NCBI GenBank assembly: GCA_001604275.1
Contig: LVBD01000004.1
Location: forward strand, 1 to 64,000
Direction: 5' to 3'
DNA length: 64,000 nt
DNA from: Spirochaetales bacterium Spiro_02
GTDB taxonomy: Bacteria > Spirochaetota > Spirochaetia > Sphaerochaetales > Sphaerochaetaceae
Shown: positions 17,409 through 27,240 of the stretch, piece by piece
How positions within the stretch are numbered: position 1 is the stretch's first letter
How the letters are laid out: each line of letters starts with the position of its first letter
Made by a program: the position numbers and the translations under genes
Notes under the pieces: model-generated
The model's input: only the letters and a program-made list of their open reading frames with translations
Told to the model about the DNA's origin: nothing
The model's database searches: none

Positions 17409-19919
17409 ATGAAAAAGAAGTATGTCATTGTCGGAGGAGTGGCTGGAGGAGCCGGTACCGCCGCCAGACTCAGAAGGTTGGATGAACAAGCGGATATCGT
17501 GATGTTCGAACGAGGGGAGTACATCAGCTACGCCAACTGCGGGCTTCCGTATTATGCGGGAAATGTGATCACGGAGCGTTCCCGGCTGTTCATCATGACT
17601 CCGGAACGCTTTCGGCAGTCCTTGGACATCGACGCACGGGTCAGAACCGAAGTCCTGTCGATCGACAGGAAAGAAAAGACCGTCCATGTCCGCAATCTCG
17701 CCGACGACACCGAATACGATGAACGCTACGATACGCTGGTGCTCAGTCCTGGAGCGAATCCCATCCGACCTCGGATTCCCGGAATCGACAATCCCGCGAT
17801 CCTGTCGCTTCGTTCCGTATCGGATATCGATGCCATCAAGGATCGTCTTGACAAGCCGGCCGTACGACGCGCCGTAGTCGTAGGCGGCGGTTTCATCGGG
17901 CTTGAGATGGCGGAGAACATGAAGGAACGCGGCATGGACGTGAGCGTCGTCGAAGCCCAGCCTCAGGTGATGGGTATCATTGACTACGATCTGGCCGCCG
18001 AGGTTCAGCAACACATGCGCTCCAAGGGTGTCCATCTGTATGTCAAGGACGGGGTGCAGGAGTTCGAGCCCCATGGAGAGACGGTTACGGTCTGTCTCGC
18101 TTCCGGAAGGAAGATCGATACCGATATCGTGATCCTTTCCATCGGGGTTCGGCCTGATACGAAGCTGGCCAAGGATGCCGGTCTGGAGCTTACCCCTACC
18201 GGCGCCATTATCGTAGACGAGTATTTTGCGACCAACGATCCCTCCATCCGTGCGGTAGGGGATGCCATCGCATTCAAGAGTCCTCTTTCCGGCGCCGTGG
18301 TGACGGTTCCTCTGGCGGGACCGGCGAACAAGCAGGCCAGATTGTGCGCGGAGAACATCGTAAAAGGATCGGTGCGGGCGTACGAAGGGACGATCGGAAC
18401 AAGCGTGGCCAAGGTGTTCGACATGACCGTGGCGTCGACCGGACTGACCGGCAAGCAGCTGGAGAGCGCCAAGTTGCCCTACCGTGAGGCTGTGACCCAT
18501 GCGAGCAACCATGCCGGCTACTATCCCGGCTCCACGCAGTTGACCCTCAAGCTGCTCTACGATCCTGAGACCGGAAAGGTCTGGGGCGCCCAGGCGGTCG
18601 GCTACGACGGTGTCGATAAGCGTATCGACGTAGTTTCGGCGTTCATCGGCAAGGGCGGTACTGTCAAGGATCTCGGTGCGTTCGAGCAGGCGTATGCGCC
18701 GCCGTTCTCCAGCGCCAAGGATCCAGTGAACATGGTGGGATTCATCGGGGAGAACGTCATGGAAGGCTTGACCGATACGATCACCGTACCGCAGGCGATG
18801 TCCATGAAAGAGGCCGGCGCGTTCATGCTCGACGTCCGTTCTCCTGAGGAATTCGAGCTGGGTCATATCGAAGGCGCCGTGAACATCCCCCATACGGAGT
18901 TGCGCGGCCGACTTGCGCAAGTGCCCAAGGACCGTACCGTGGTGATCAACTGTGCGATCGGTCTGCGCGGGTATCTCGCCGAGCGCGTCCTGCGGCAGAA
19001 CGGATGGACCGATGTCCATAACCTGACCGGAGGGTACAAGAGCTGGGAGGCCGTCCAGAACGAACAATACTTGCTCGAGCATCCCGAAGCGCTGCGGGTC
19101 GTATCCCGTGAAGGATCTACCGAGCATCTGCACGAGGACGGTAGTTTCCGTTCGTCCCGCGAAGCGAAGTCGTTCTCCGTCGATGCCTGTGGTTTGCAGT
19201 GTCCTGGCCCGATCATCAGGTTGAAGAAGGAAATGGACGCCCTCGAACCGGGCGACCGGCTGACCATGACGGCCAGCGATCCCGGTTTCGCCACCGATGT
19301 CCGCTCATGGTGCGACCTGACCGGCAATACGCTGGTTTCTCTTGCCACGAACAACGGCGTCATTGAAGCGGTGATCGGCAAAGGCGATCCGATCGTCTGT
19401 CCGGCTCCCGCCCCGGGCTCCCGCGAACAGTCCCCTGTCTGTGATCCTGACAACGGGGCCACGCTGATCGTTTTCTCCAATGATCTCGATCGCGCGCTGG
19501 CGGCGTTCGTCCTTGCCAACGGAGCTGCGGCGACCGGCAAGCATGTCACGATGTTCTTCACCTTCTGGGGGCTGTCTGTCGTGCGCAAGGCGCATGCTCC
19601 GAAAGTCAGGAAAGATTTCATGGGTAGGATGTTTTCCGGCATGCTTCCCAAGGGAATGGACGATCTGTCGCTTTCTTCGATGAACATGGCCGGCATCGGG
19701 GCCAAGATGATGAAAGGTCGCATGCGCAAGAAGAATGTCGACCAATTGCGCCAGATGTTCGATTCCGCGAAGGCGGCCGGCGTCAAGATGATCGCCTGCC
19801 AGATGTCGATGGACATCATGGGGATCACCAAGGATGAGCTGCTCGACGGAATCGAGGTCGGCGGCGTGGCGACTTACATGGGAGAGGCCTCCTACAGCAA
19901 AGTGAACCTGTTCGTCTGA
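17409..19919 (+). CDS. CoA-disulfide-reductase-type FAD oxidoreductase fused to rhodanese, TusA and DsrE domains
   Basis: 836 residues, four domains. 1-450: FAD/NAD(P)H disulfide reductase, with FAD motif VGGVAGGAGTAARLRR, single active Cys about 44 in YANCGLPYY and NAD motif VVVGGGFIGLEMAEN (about 155). About 460-560: rhodanese, with catalytic Cys in VINCAIGLRG (about 514). About 588-665: TusA, with the CPxP site in ACGLQCPGPIIRLKKEMD. About 683-836: DsrE/DsrF-like region ending GEASYSKVNLFV. Each active-site cysteine is present, so the chain could pass persulfide sulfur between domains or reduce CoA or glutathione persulfides. The SD AAGGAGT is 7 bases before ATG 17409. It forms an operon with the MarR gene. 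Confidence 0.9.
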   Translation: MKKKYVIVGGVAGGAGTAARLRRLDEQADIVMFERGEYISYANCGLPYYAGNVITERSRLFIMTPERFRQSLDIDARVRTEVLSIDRKEKTVHVRNLADDTEYDERYDTLVLSPGANPIRPRIPGIDNPAILSLRSVSDIDAIKDRLDKPAVRRAVVVGGGFIGLEMAENMKERGMDVSVVEAQPQVMGIIDYDLAAEVQQHMRSKGVHLYVKDGVQEFEPHGETVTVCLASGRKIDTDIVILSIGVRPDTKLAKDAGLELTPTGAIIVDEYFATNDPSIRAVGDAIAFKSPLSGAVVTVPLAGPANKQARLCAENIVKGSVRAYEGTIGTSVAKVFDMTVASTGLTGKQLESAKLPYREAVTHASNHAGYYPGSTQLTLKLLYDPETGKVWGAQAVGYDGVDKRIDVVSAFIGKGGTVKDLGAFEQAYAPPFSSAKDPVNMVGFIGENVMEGLTDTITVPQAMSMKEAGAFMLDVRSPEEFELGHIEGAVNIPHTELRGRLAQVPKDRTVVINCAIGLRGYLAERVLRQNGWTDVHNLTGGYKSWEAVQNEQYLLEHPEALRVVSREGSTEHLHEDGSFRSSREAKSFSVDACGLQCPGPIIRLKKEMDALEPGDRLTMTASDPGFATDVRSWCDLTGNTLVSLATNNGVIEAVIGKGDPIVCPAPAPGSREQSPVCDPDNGATLIVFSNDLDRALAAFVLANGAAATGKHVTMFFTFWGLSVVRKAHAPKVRKDFMGRMFSGMLPKGMDDLSLSSMNMAGIGAKMMKGRMRKKNVDQLRQMFDSAKAAGVKMIACQMSMDIMGITKDELLDGIEVGGVATYMGEASYSKVNLFV

Positions 19920-19954
19920 TTTTCAGGCTTCCAAAAGGTTTCGTTATACAAAAC

Positions 19955-19985
19955 AACGGCTGCTGCGAAATTCGCAGCAACCGTT
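19955..19985 (-). terminator. terminator between convergent genes, mainly for fucI
   Basis: AACGG-C-TGCTGCGAA (19955-19969) pairs with TTCGCAGCA-A-CCGTT (19971-19985) with one mismatch. Read on the minus strand the stem is followed by GTTTTGT, 27 bases after the fucI stop. On the plus strand the tail is poor. Confidence 0.7.
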
Positions 19986-20012
19986 TCCTGTATGGCGGGA
20001 ACCGGTCTGGAA

Positions 20013-21839
20013 TCAGTACTTGCCGTACAGCGGCCCATAGGCGGCGCAGGCCCGGTAGTCGGAACCCTCCTTGTCCATGCCGAAGGCGTTCCACGTGCTC
20101 GGGCGGAAGATGTCTCCGTCGGGCACGTTGTGCATGCAAACGGGAATCCTCAGCATCGAACAGAGTGTGATCAGATCGGCCCCGATATGGCCATAGCTGA
20201 TCGCTCCGTGGTTCGCGCCCCAGTTCGCCATAACGGAATACACGTCCTTGAACGGACCATCCTTTCCATCGGTACGGGGAACGAACCAGGTCGTCGGCCA
20301 TGTCGGGTCTGTCCGTTTGTTCAGTACGGCGAATACTTCCTCGGGAACTGCTACCGTCCAGCCTTCCGCCAGCTGAAGCACCGGACCGAGCCCCTTGACG
20401 ATATTGACGCGGCTCATCGTCACCGGCATGGCTCCCTCGCTGAGGAACGTGGAGCTGAAGCCGCCGCCACGGAAGTAGCCGCCATTGGCTACGCTGAACT
20501 CGGTGTTCTTCAGTACGTTCTTGACATCCTCTTCGGTAATATCCCAGAAGTGCTTCATCTCCGGTTTGCCGTCGGCGCCGCGCATCGCACCGGTGGCGTC
20601 CAGCGTAGTGGCTCCGCTGTTGATCAGGTGGATGAACCCGTCCTTGGCAAGCCCGGTCGGTTTCCATCCTGTGACCCGTTCCACCGCCTCGGGACTCCAG
20701 TAGGTGCGGACGTCGCTGAAGATCTGGGCGCGATTGGTCAGCAGTTTACCGAAAAGCATCGCGGTTCCGTTGAGATGGTCGTTTTCCGTCGCACAGACGA
20801 ATGGCTCGCGGATTCCGTTCCAGTCGAACGACGTGCAGAGCATCGTCTCCATGAAATCGCCGTTCGGCCAGTGGTCGGTCCATTGCCGCTGTCCCTGGAA
20901 TCCGCTGTATAGCGCGTTGTGTCCGTGGGCTTCCTCTCCGAATCCCATCTCCTTGAGCTTGGGATTGCCGATCATCAGGTCCCGACCGATCATGACCATC
21001 TTGATGCAGTATTCCCAGTCCTTCCTCCGCTGTTCCTCGGAACGCTGGAGCTCGGGCGGGTTGACATTGTCCGGCGCTTCCTTGCAGTTCTCCTTGACCC
21101 ATTTTGAGGCGCGTTCGAACTCTTCCTTGTCATAGATGCCTTCGTCGATGCGCCGCTCGATTTCGCACATGTCGATGGCTTCCGTCCTCATGCCCAGGTA
21201 CGCCTGCAGGAAATCCTGATCGACGATCGACCCGGCGATTCCCATGGCGCACCCGCCGATGGACAGATAGCTCTTGCCGCGCATGGTGGCGACGGCGAGG
21301 GCTGCACGGGCGAAACGAAGAATTTTTTCCGAGACGTCGGCGGGGATGCTGGTATCGCTGCTGTCCTGGACATCATGTCCGTAGATGCCGAACGCGGGAA
21401 GCCCTTTCTGCGCATGGGCGGCGAGGACCGCTGCAAGATAGACGGCTCCCGGACGTTCGGTGCCGTTGAACCCCCATACGGCCTTCACGGTGAATGGATC
21501 ATCGTCGAACGTTTCGGTTCCATAGCACCAGCACGGAGTGACCGTCAATGTGATGGCTACCCCTTCCTTGGCGAATTTTGCGGCGCATGCGGCCGATTCC
21601 GCCACGCCTCCGATCGTCGTATCCGCGATGACGCATTCCAGCGGCTGTCCGTCGCCGTGCCGGATATTCTCGCTGATCAGCTTCGCAGCGGCTTTCGCCA
21701 TGTTCATCGTCTGCACTTCCAGCGATTCCCGCACTCCGCGCTGCCTTCCGTCGATCGCGGGGCGAATCCCGAGTTTCGGAAGATCCCCGGCATATCTTTT
21801 TCCCTGTCCGTTCGTAGCGTTATGAGAAACTATTGCCAT
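20013..21839 (-). CDS. fucI: L-fucose isomerase
   Basis: 608 residues, close to the usual 590-595. FucI converts L-fucose to L-fuculose (also D-arabinose to D-ribulose) with Mn2+. Recognisable stretches are [20 protein letters not shown] at the N-terminus, [62 protein letters not shown] and AYGPLYGKY at the end. GGAGGT 6 bases before the ATG at 21839 sets the start. It is divergent from fucU. No fuculokinase or fuculose-phosphate aldolase gene is nearby; rhaB and the class II aldolase in the adjacent island may substitute. A LacI-type operator lies at its promoter. Confidence 0.97.
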   Translation of the reverse strand: MAIVSHNATNGQGKRYAGDLPKLGIRPAIDGRQRGVRESLEVQTMNMAKAAAKLISENIRHGDGQPLECVIADTTIGGVAESAACAAKFAKEGVAITLTVTPCWCYGTETFDDDPFTVKAVWGFNGTERPGAVYLAAVLAAHAQKGLPAFGIYGHDVQDSSDTSIPADVSEKILRFARAALAVATMRGKSYLSIGGCAMGIAGSIVDQDFLQAYLGMRTEAIDMCEIERRIDEGIYDKEEFERASKWVKENCKEAPDNVNPPELQRSEEQRRKDWEYCIKMVMIGRDLMIGNPKLKEMGFGEEAHGHNALYSGFQGQRQWTDHWPNGDFMETMLCTSFDWNGIREPFVCATENDHLNGTAMLFGKLLTNRAQIFSDVRTYWSPEAVERVTGWKPTGLAKDGFIHLINSGATTLDATGAMRGADGKPEMKHFWDITEEDVKNVLKNTEFSVANGGYFRGGGFSSTFLSEGAMPVTMSRVNIVKGLGPVLQLAEGWTVAVPEEVFAVLNKRTDPTWPTTWFVPRTDGKDGPFKDVYSVMANWGANHGAISYGHIGADLITLCSMLRIPVCMHNVPDGDIFRPSTWNAFGMDKEGSDYRACAAYGPLYGKY

Positions 21840-21876
21840 GTCGTACCTCCTGTGGTATATATGGAAAGAGTATTGA

Positions 21877-21927
21877 TGTAATCGTTTACATTCGAACTTA
21901 GTATACACCGAAATGACAGATTTGCAA
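21877..21927 (-). promoter_or_regulatory. fucI promoter with LacI-type operator
   Basis: On the minus strand: TTGCAA (21922-21927), 16 bases, TATACT (21900-21905), then TGTAAACGATTACA (21890-21877). The last is a 14-base palindrome with one mismatch, covering roughly +3 to +16. A perfect version of it occurs at 43350-43363. Confidence 0.65.
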
Positions 21928-22012
21928 CTGATTTCTGGATGCGGAAAATCTCTCGCGGCATACGGAAACGATGTTGGAATGACTGTCCGGAACCCACGGT
22001 AGGAGAAAAAGA

Positions 22013-22438
22013 ATGCTCAAGAACATACCGCCGATCATCAGCCCGGAACTCCTGAAAATCCTCATGGAGATGGGGCATGGCGATGAATTGGTCATCGGGG
22101 ACGGGAACTTCCCCGCGGCGTCCATGAATAGCCGGGTTGTCCGGCTCGACGGTCATGGCGTGCCGGAAGTCCTGAGCGCCGTCCTCAAACTGTTTCCGCT
22201 CGACAGCTATGCCGGCAATGCGTTCCTTATGGAAAAAGTGTCCGGCGACACCGTCGATACCCCCATCTGGGCGCTCTATGAGCGTCTGGCGAAGGACGGC
22301 GATCCGAACTTCAAAGGCTTCGGGTTCATCGACCGGTATGGCTTCTATGAACGGACACGCACCGCCTACGCTGTAATAGCAACGAGCGAGACCGCATTGT
22401 ACGCCAATATCCTGTTGAAGAAGGGCGTGATCGTCTGA
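22013..22438 (+). CDS. fucU: L-fucose mutarotase (FucU/RbsD family)
   Basis: 141 residues, the family length. It interconverts the anomers of L-fucose to feed FucI. Conserved parts are [27 protein letters not shown] (the His of GHGDE and the Asp are the catalytic-site residues of the family), [21 protein letters not shown] and a C-terminal [25 protein letters not shown]. The SD AGGAG lies before the ATG. It is divergent from fucI across a 173-base region that contains the LacI-type operator, so both are probably induced together. Confidence 0.93.
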   Translation: MLKNIPPIISPELLKILMEMGHGDELVIGDGNFPAASMNSRVVRLDGHGVPEVLSAVLKLFPLDSYAGNAFLMEKVSGDTVDTPIWALYERLAKDGDPNFKGFGFIDRYGFYERTRTAYAVIATSETALYANILLKKGVIV

Positions 22439-22694
22439 AAAGGGGGAAGTGGACCGCCCGGGAGTCGGACCCGGGTCCGGAAACGGACGCAAGATTTGAA
22501 TCTACAGCCGGTTTCGTCGCAATGGGCTTTTCGTCCCGGCTCGTCGCCCGTCCCGTCGATGCCATGTGCGGCCCGCGAATCAGCTTTGGCCCTCAGCGGA
22601 GCGCCGATAGCCACATGCATGGAGAAAACAAACGTACAGGCGGAAAGGATACAGTCCGACATCGTTTTTTCATCGGCGTACGCCTTTCCCCCTC

Positions 22695-23579
22695 TTATCG
22701 ATACCAGCTCGCCCGGTCTTCCTTGTATTCTCGGGGACTCATGTTCATCACCTTGCGGAACTGCCGGGAGAAATAGTTCGGATCGGAGAATCCCGTGGCG
22801 TCGGAAATGGCGGCCATCGACAGTGGAGTGGTTCGGATCAGCTTGCACGCCTGCTCGATCCGCTTATGCGTATGGAACTCGATCGGAGACAGACCGATGC
22901 ATTTCTTGAAGTACCGGTTGAGCGTGCTGGCGCTCATGTTGGCTACTTCCATCAGCTCCTTGGTCGTGACCGGCCGGTCGGTATGGGCCTCGATATAACT
23001 GAACACGTCGGCGAGGCGGAGAATCATCTGGTTGTCGCCGCGCGGAGTTTCCTCGTAGATGCGGAACAGCAGGACGAGAAACTCCATCAGGTAGGCGAAC
23101 GCAAGGCTCTTCGAACCGTTGTATGTCTCGATGGAATCGGATTCCGCTAGCATTCCGTCCACCAACGGAAGGAGTTCGGAAATCTGCGCCGGTGTCAATT
23201 GGAGCATCGAAGTGAACTTCGCCTCCTTGCGATACATCGGTTCGATCGTGAACAACGCCTGGTAGCCGGGCATGTCGGTCAAATCGAAGAACCGGTCCTT
23301 GAAAAGCCTACGACCGAACAGGATGTTGTACAGGACCAGATCCTGTACATCTTTGTATCCGTGTGCCATCCCTGGGACGATGATGAACAGGTTTCCCGGC
23401 CTGAGCGGCATCTCGTTCTCCTTGGTGAAATGGGTCCCCCTTCCGGAAATGATGAACACCAGTTCGTAGAAATCATGACTATGCAACGGGTATGGTAGCT
23501 CCGGATCCCGCTTGATCACCTTCATCTGGAAGGTCGGATCATAGAAGTAGTCGTTGGCGAACAGTTTGAGCCGTATCAT
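22695..23579 (-). CDS. AraC-family regulator (cupin + double HTH), probable rhamnose regulator
   Basis: 294 residues. The N-terminal sugar-binding cupin begins PYPLHSHDFYELVFIISGRGTHF (about 29-51), and the C-terminal AraC domain (about 190-290) contains VTTKELMEVANMSASTLNRYFKKCIGLSPIEFHTHKRI and ISDATGFSDPNYFSRQFRKVMNMSPREYKE. Its layout is that of E. coli RhaS/RhaR. It is divergent from rhaA, 106 bases apart, which supports activation of the rhamnose genes. Direct evidence for the ligand is lacking. The 256 bases between fucU and this gene contain a small GAAA-loop hairpin (22475-22488) and otherwise nothing recognised. Confidence 0.85.
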   Translation of the reverse strand: MIRLKLFANDYFYDPTFQMKVIKRDPELPYPLHSHDFYELVFIISGRGTHFTKENEMPLRPGNLFIIVPGMAHGYKDVQDLVLYNILFGRRLFKDRFFDLTDMPGYQALFTIEPMYRKEAKFTSMLQLTPAQISELLPLVDGMLAESDSIETYNGSKSLAFAYLMEFLVLLFRIYEETPRGDNQMILRLADVFSYIEAHTDRPVTTKELMEVANMSASTLNRYFKKCIGLSPIEFHTHKRIEQACKLIRTTPLSMAAISDATGFSDPNYFSRQFRKVMNMSPREYKEDRASWYR

Positions 23580-23685
23580 GATAAAATCGTGCTAGAAATT
23601 AGAAATTTTGTCAAGGCGGAAAACGGAAAACCGCCGCACAATACTCTATATCGGCGGACAGATGCTCCACCGGGGGAGGAATGCG

Positions 23686-24936
23686 GTGACACAGTACGAA
23701 CGAGCGAGGAGCGAGTATGCGGATCTTGGCGTGGATGTGGAGTCCGTGCTCGACGCGCTTGCCGAAATCCCCGTTTCAATCCATTGCTGGCAGGGGGACG
23801 ACGTAGGAGGGTTCGAACGGCCTGATTCCGTTCTTGCCGGCGGCGGCATCCAGGCTACGGGCAATTTTCCCGGAAAGGCTCGGAACGTGGAGGAATTGCG
23901 GGCGGATCTGGACAAGGTCTTCTCGCTTGTTCCGGGAACCCATCGGCTGAACCTGCATGCCAGCTATGGTGAATTCGGCGATGCGTTCGTCGACAGGGAT
24001 CAGATCGAGGAAAAACATTACCAAGGGTGGGTCGATTGGGCCAAGGAGCGTGGAATCGGACTCGACTTCAACGGAACGTTCTTCAGTCATCCATATGCCG
24101 ACGACGGGTTTACCCTCGCCAGTAAAGATCCGAAGATCCGTGCATTCTGGATCGAACACGCCAAGCGTTGCCGCAGGATCGCCGCATGGATCGGCAAGGA
24201 ACTCGGTTCTCCGTGCATCCTCGATACGTGGATTCCTGACGGAGCGAAAGACTATACGGTGGACAAGATGGGGTATCGGAGGATTCTCAAGCGATCACTC
24301 GACGAGATTTTTTCGATCGAATACCCGAAAGAATATATGCGCGACGCACTGGAGACCAAGCTGTTCGGTATCGGTAGCGAAGCGTTCGTGGTGGGCTCCC
24401 ACGAATTCTACATGAACTATGCGGCGAGGAACGGGCAGATGCTCTGTATCGACATGGGGCATTTCCATGTAGGCGAGGATATCTCCGACAAGCTTTCGGC
24501 GATTCTTCTATTTGATGACGAAATCCTGCTACATGTCAGTAGGCCGATGCGATGGGACAGCGACCATGTCGTGCTATTCAACGATACCGTCCGTGCTGTA
24601 GCCGAGGAACTGGTGCGCAGCGGCAAGCTGTCATCGGCGCACATCGGTCTGGATTATTTCGATGCGTCGATCAATCGTGTCGGAGCCTGGGTCACCGGAA
24701 TCAGATCGATGCGCAAGGCGTTGCTGTATGCGATGCTCGAGCCGCTGGACAAGCTCCGGACGCTGGAGGAACAAGGCAACGGCTATGCGAAGATGGCGTT
24801 GCTCGAGACTATGCCCGTCATGCCGTTCGGCGCGGTATGGGAGGAATTCTGCCGGCGCGAAGACGTGCCTGTCGAACAGGAAGTCGTCGACATCGTTCTC
24901 GACTATGAAGCGGATGTGCAAGGATTGAGAGTATGA
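23686..24936 (+). CDS. rhaA: L-rhamnose isomerase
   Basis: Converts L-rhamnose to L-rhamnulose, metal dependent, TIM barrel. The GTG at 23686 is chosen because GGGGGAGGA ends 6 bases before it and the resulting protein (416 residues) matches the usual 419; the frame also runs upstream to 23608. Conserved regions are ARSEYADLGVDVE, HCWQGDDVGGFE (catalytic-site His and Asp region), HASYGEF, GLDFNGTFFSHPYADDGFTLAS, IWIGKELGSPCILDTWIPDG-like stretch, CIDMGHFHVGEDISDK and HVSRPMRWDSDHVV. Its stop overlaps the aldolase start by 4 bases. GGCGG and CCGCC repeats flank 11 bases at 23615-23635 upstream. Confidence 0.96.
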   Translation: MTQYERARSEYADLGVDVESVLDALAEIPVSIHCWQGDDVGGFERPDSVLAGGGIQATGNFPGKARNVEELRADLDKVFSLVPGTHRLNLHASYGEFGDAFVDRDQIEEKHYQGWVDWAKERGIGLDFNGTFFSHPYADDGFTLASKDPKIRAFWIEHAKRCRRIAAWIGKELGSPCILDTWIPDGAKDYTVDKMGYRRILKRSLDEIFSIEYPKEYMRDALETKLFGIGSEAFVVGSHEFYMNYAARNGQMLCIDMGHFHVGEDISDKLSAILLFDDEILLHVSRPMRWDSDHVVLFNDTVRAVAEELVRSGKLSSAHIGLDYFDASINRVGAWVTGIRSMRKALLYAMLEPLDKLRTLEEQGNGYAKMALLETMPVMPFGAVWEEFCRREDVPVEQEVVDIVLDYEADVQGLRV

Positions 24937-26057
24937 CAGCAAGATCGACCGGAAAGCTTGACGATCTGGTTTCCCTGTCCCGTTCCTACGGACACGATCC
25001 GCAGTACGTACTGCTCGGCGGTGGCAATACATCCATGAAGGACGGCGACGTCATGTACGTGAAGGCTTCGGGCCATGCGTTGGGGACGATTGCGGAAGAT
25101 GGTTTCGTCCGCATGTCGCTCCCCTGCCTTTCCGACATCTGGACGAAGGTCTATCCGCAGGATGATTCGGCCAGGGAGGACGCCGTGCTCCAGGATCTGA
25201 TGGACTGCAGGCTACCCGGCGAAACGGCGAGGCCGAGCGTCGAAGCGTTGCTGCATGCCGTGATTCCGTACGGATATGTCGTGCACCTCCATCCTGCGAT
25301 GGTCAACGGCCTGACTTGCGGGCAGAGCGGCGAAGACGCCGCACGCATCCTTTTTCCGCAGGCTCTGTGGATTCCGCTTGTCAAGCCCGGTTATATCCTT
25401 GCCGATGTCGTCAGACGCGCTATGGCCGCATATCGGGCATCACATGACGATACCCCCCATGTGATCTTCCTACAGAACCATGGCATCTTCGTAGGGGCCG
25501 ACAGTCCGCAAGGAATCCGCGAGATATACGACGCTGTCATGAAGACGTTGTCCGACCAGGTAGTCAGGAGGCCGAACTTCACCACCGTGACGGTCGATGC
25601 TGACGAAATCGCCAAGATCTTCGCGGGATTGCGGATGTTCGCCGGCGAGGACGCCGATATCCGGATGATGATGAATGTCGAGCTGGAGACGAAGCTGCAG
25701 AACCTGGAATCGTTCTATCCGATCAGTTCCGCGTTCACTCCGGACCACATCGTCTACAGCGGTTTCAAACCGCTATGGATCGACGAGTCCGTATTCGACG
25801 CTGCGGATACCGCGGCGGAGATCGCCCGGCGCTGCGAGGAATTTTCCGAACGGGAAGGCGTCGGGCCGAAGGTCGTGTGCGTCCAGGGACGGGGCGTGTT
25901 CGCTTTCGGCGAGAAGGCTTCGCTGCTGTTCCTTGATACGGTCAAGGTGGCGGTGTTTTCCGAAACTTTCGGCGGCGTCCGCTTCATGGACGACGACATG
26001 ATCGATTTTATCAGGAACTGGGAGGTGGAGCAGTACCGTTCTTCGGTCCTGAAATAA
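24933..26057 (+). CDS. class II aldolase/adducin family, rhamnulose-1-phosphate aldolase type (RhaE-like, without SDR domain)
   Basis: 374 residues. The class II aldolase fold is shown by LLGGGNTSMKDGDVMYVKASGHALG, the metal-binding HLHPAMVNGLTCG (about 112-124) and FLQNHGIFVGAD. The second half (HIVYSGFKPLWID, PKVVCVQGRGVFAFG, FGGVRFMDDDMIDFIRNWEVEQYRS) matches the part that joins aldolase to dehydrogenase in the bifunctional RhaE/RhaEW proteins (COG3347). Here the protein ends exactly where the SDR domain would begin. That domain occurs as a separate gene at 39.1 kb. It would cleave L-rhamnulose 1-phosphate to DHAP and L-lactaldehyde. It overlaps rhaA by ATGA. Confidence 0.88.
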   Translation: MTARSTGKLDDLVSLSRSYGHDPQYVLLGGGNTSMKDGDVMYVKASGHALGTIAEDGFVRMSLPCLSDIWTKVYPQDDSAREDAVLQDLMDCRLPGETARPSVEALLHAVIPYGYVVHLHPAMVNGLTCGQSGEDAARILFPQALWIPLVKPGYILADVVRRAMAAYRASHDDTPHVIFLQNHGIFVGADSPQGIREIYDAVMKTLSDQVVRRPNFTTVTVDADEIAKIFAGLRMFAGEDADIRMMMNVELETKLQNLESFYPISSAFTPDHIVYSGFKPLWIDESVFDAADTAAEIARRCEEFSEREGVGPKVVCVQGRGVFAFGEKASLLFLDTVKVAVFSETFGGVRFMDDDMIDFIRNWEVEQYRSSVLK

Positions 26058-26180
26058 GGGTGGCTGTCCGACCGCTCCTGGAGGCTGGAGACGTCGGAAC
26101 GAATACAGGGGGTTTTCCGGGAGATTCCGGAAATCGATACACGTTCGGATTCGTCCGAAACACAACAAAAGGAGTTTTCT

Positions 26181-27194
26181 ATGAAAAAGACAGTTCTGAT
26201 CCTCATGGTGGCGATTCTGTCCATGGGAATGCTGTTCGCTCAGGGTGCCAGCGAAGCTGCGGCGAAGGACCAGTATGAAATCATCATCCTCGTCAAGAGC
26301 ATGGGCAACGGATTCTTCGACGCATGTTTCAAAGGAAGTGAAGAAGCCGCCGCCGAGCTCGGCAACATCAAGACGACCTATATGGGACCGACCCAGGCGA
26401 CCGCCGAGGGTCAGATCGAGATCATCGAAACGTTGATCGCCCAGAAGGTCGATGGCATCGCCATCTCCGCCAACGACGCCGACGCGCTGATCCCCGTGAC
26501 CAAAAAGGCCATGGCGGCAGGCATCAAGGTCATCTCCTTCGACTCCGGCATCAATCCGGGCGGACGTATCGTCGATCTGTTGCCGTCGGGCGCCGAATTG
26601 ATCGGCCGTCAGCAGATCCAGCTCGCCGCCGAACTGACCGGCTACGCCGGCGACGTGGCGGTCCTCTCCGCTTCGGCCCAGGCGACGAACCAGAACCTCT
26701 GGATCAACTGGATGAAGGAAGAGATCAAGGATTCGAAGTATTCCAAGATGAAGCTCGTGGAAGTCGTCTATGGCGACGATGCTCCGGACAAGAGCTACCG
26801 CGAAGCGACCGCTTTGATGAAGAAGTATCCCAACCTGAGGTGCATCATCTGCCCGACGACCGTCGGTCTGCTCGCAACCGCCCAGGCTGTGAAGGATGCC
26901 GGCAAGAGCGGCGTGGTGGAAGTCACCGGTCTCGGCCTGCCTTCCGAAATGAAGGGTTACATCCTCGACGGAACATGCCGCCAGATGGCTCTGTGGAACC
27001 CGATCGATCTCGGCTATACCTCGACGTACCTTCTCGAGGCGCTGATCACCGGCAAGACCGACGGCAAAGTCGGCTCTGTGATCCCCGTCGGACGGATGGA
27101 CAGCGTCAAGGTCGAATCCGACGGCCTCATCTACATGAGTACTCCGTATGTATTCAACAAGGACAACATCGAGCAGTACGCAGCGATTTTCTAA
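26181..27194 (+). CDS. rhamnose ABC importer, substrate-binding protein (RhaS type)
   Basis: 337 residues, with signal peptide MKKTVLILMVAILSMGMLFAQG and no lipobox cysteine. The mature protein is of the ribose/galactose-binding (periplasmic binding protein class B) type: IIILVKSMGNGFFDACFKGSEEAAAELG, TAEGQIEIIETLIAQKVDGIAISANDADAL, ISFDSG, ATNQNLWINWMKEEIKD, LRCIICPTTVGLLATAQAV and LWNPIDLGYTSTYLLEAL. This resembles the rhizobial RhaS rhamnose-binding protein closely. The position directly after rhaA and the aldolase supports rhamnose as ligand. The SD AAAGGAG precedes the ATG. Confidence 0.9.
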   Translation: MKKTVLILMVAILSMGMLFAQGASEAAAKDQYEIIILVKSMGNGFFDACFKGSEEAAAELGNIKTTYMGPTQATAEGQIEIIETLIAQKVDGIAISANDADALIPVTKKAMAAGIKVISFDSGINPGGRIVDLLPSGAELIGRQQIQLAAELTGYAGDVAVLSASAQATNQNLWINWMKEEIKDSKYSKMKLVEVVYGDDAPDKSYREATALMKKYPNLRCIICPTTVGLLATAQAVKDAGKSGVVEVTGLGLPSEMKGYILDGTCRQMALWNPIDLGYTSTYLLEALITGKTDGKVGSVIPVGRMDSVKVESDGLIYMSTPYVFNKDNIEQYAAIF

Positions 27195-27215
27195 GCCTCT
27201 CCTTTGTTCTCCGAC

Positions 27216-27240
27216 AAGGTCCGGCCGTCGGCCGGGCCTT
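27216..27240 (+). other. intercistronic hairpin after the rhamnose-binding-protein gene
   Basis: AAGGTCCGGCC (27216-27226) pairs with GGCCGGGCCTT (27230-27240) around a 3-base loop, with one T-G pair. It is followed by GGCCTTGCTTTTCG, a short T-rich stretch, so partial termination or 3' protection of the binding-protein message is plausible. Confidence 0.65.

Noticed and set aside
17145-19133. Open frame of 662 codons on the minus strand
   Set aside because: Antisense to the MarR and four-domain oxidoreductase genes; no motif, no SD.
22467-22488. GC palindrome GGACCCGGGTCC and adjacent GAAA-loop hairpin as fucU terminator
   Set aside because: No T-run follows and competing pairings exist, so no single structure could be supported.
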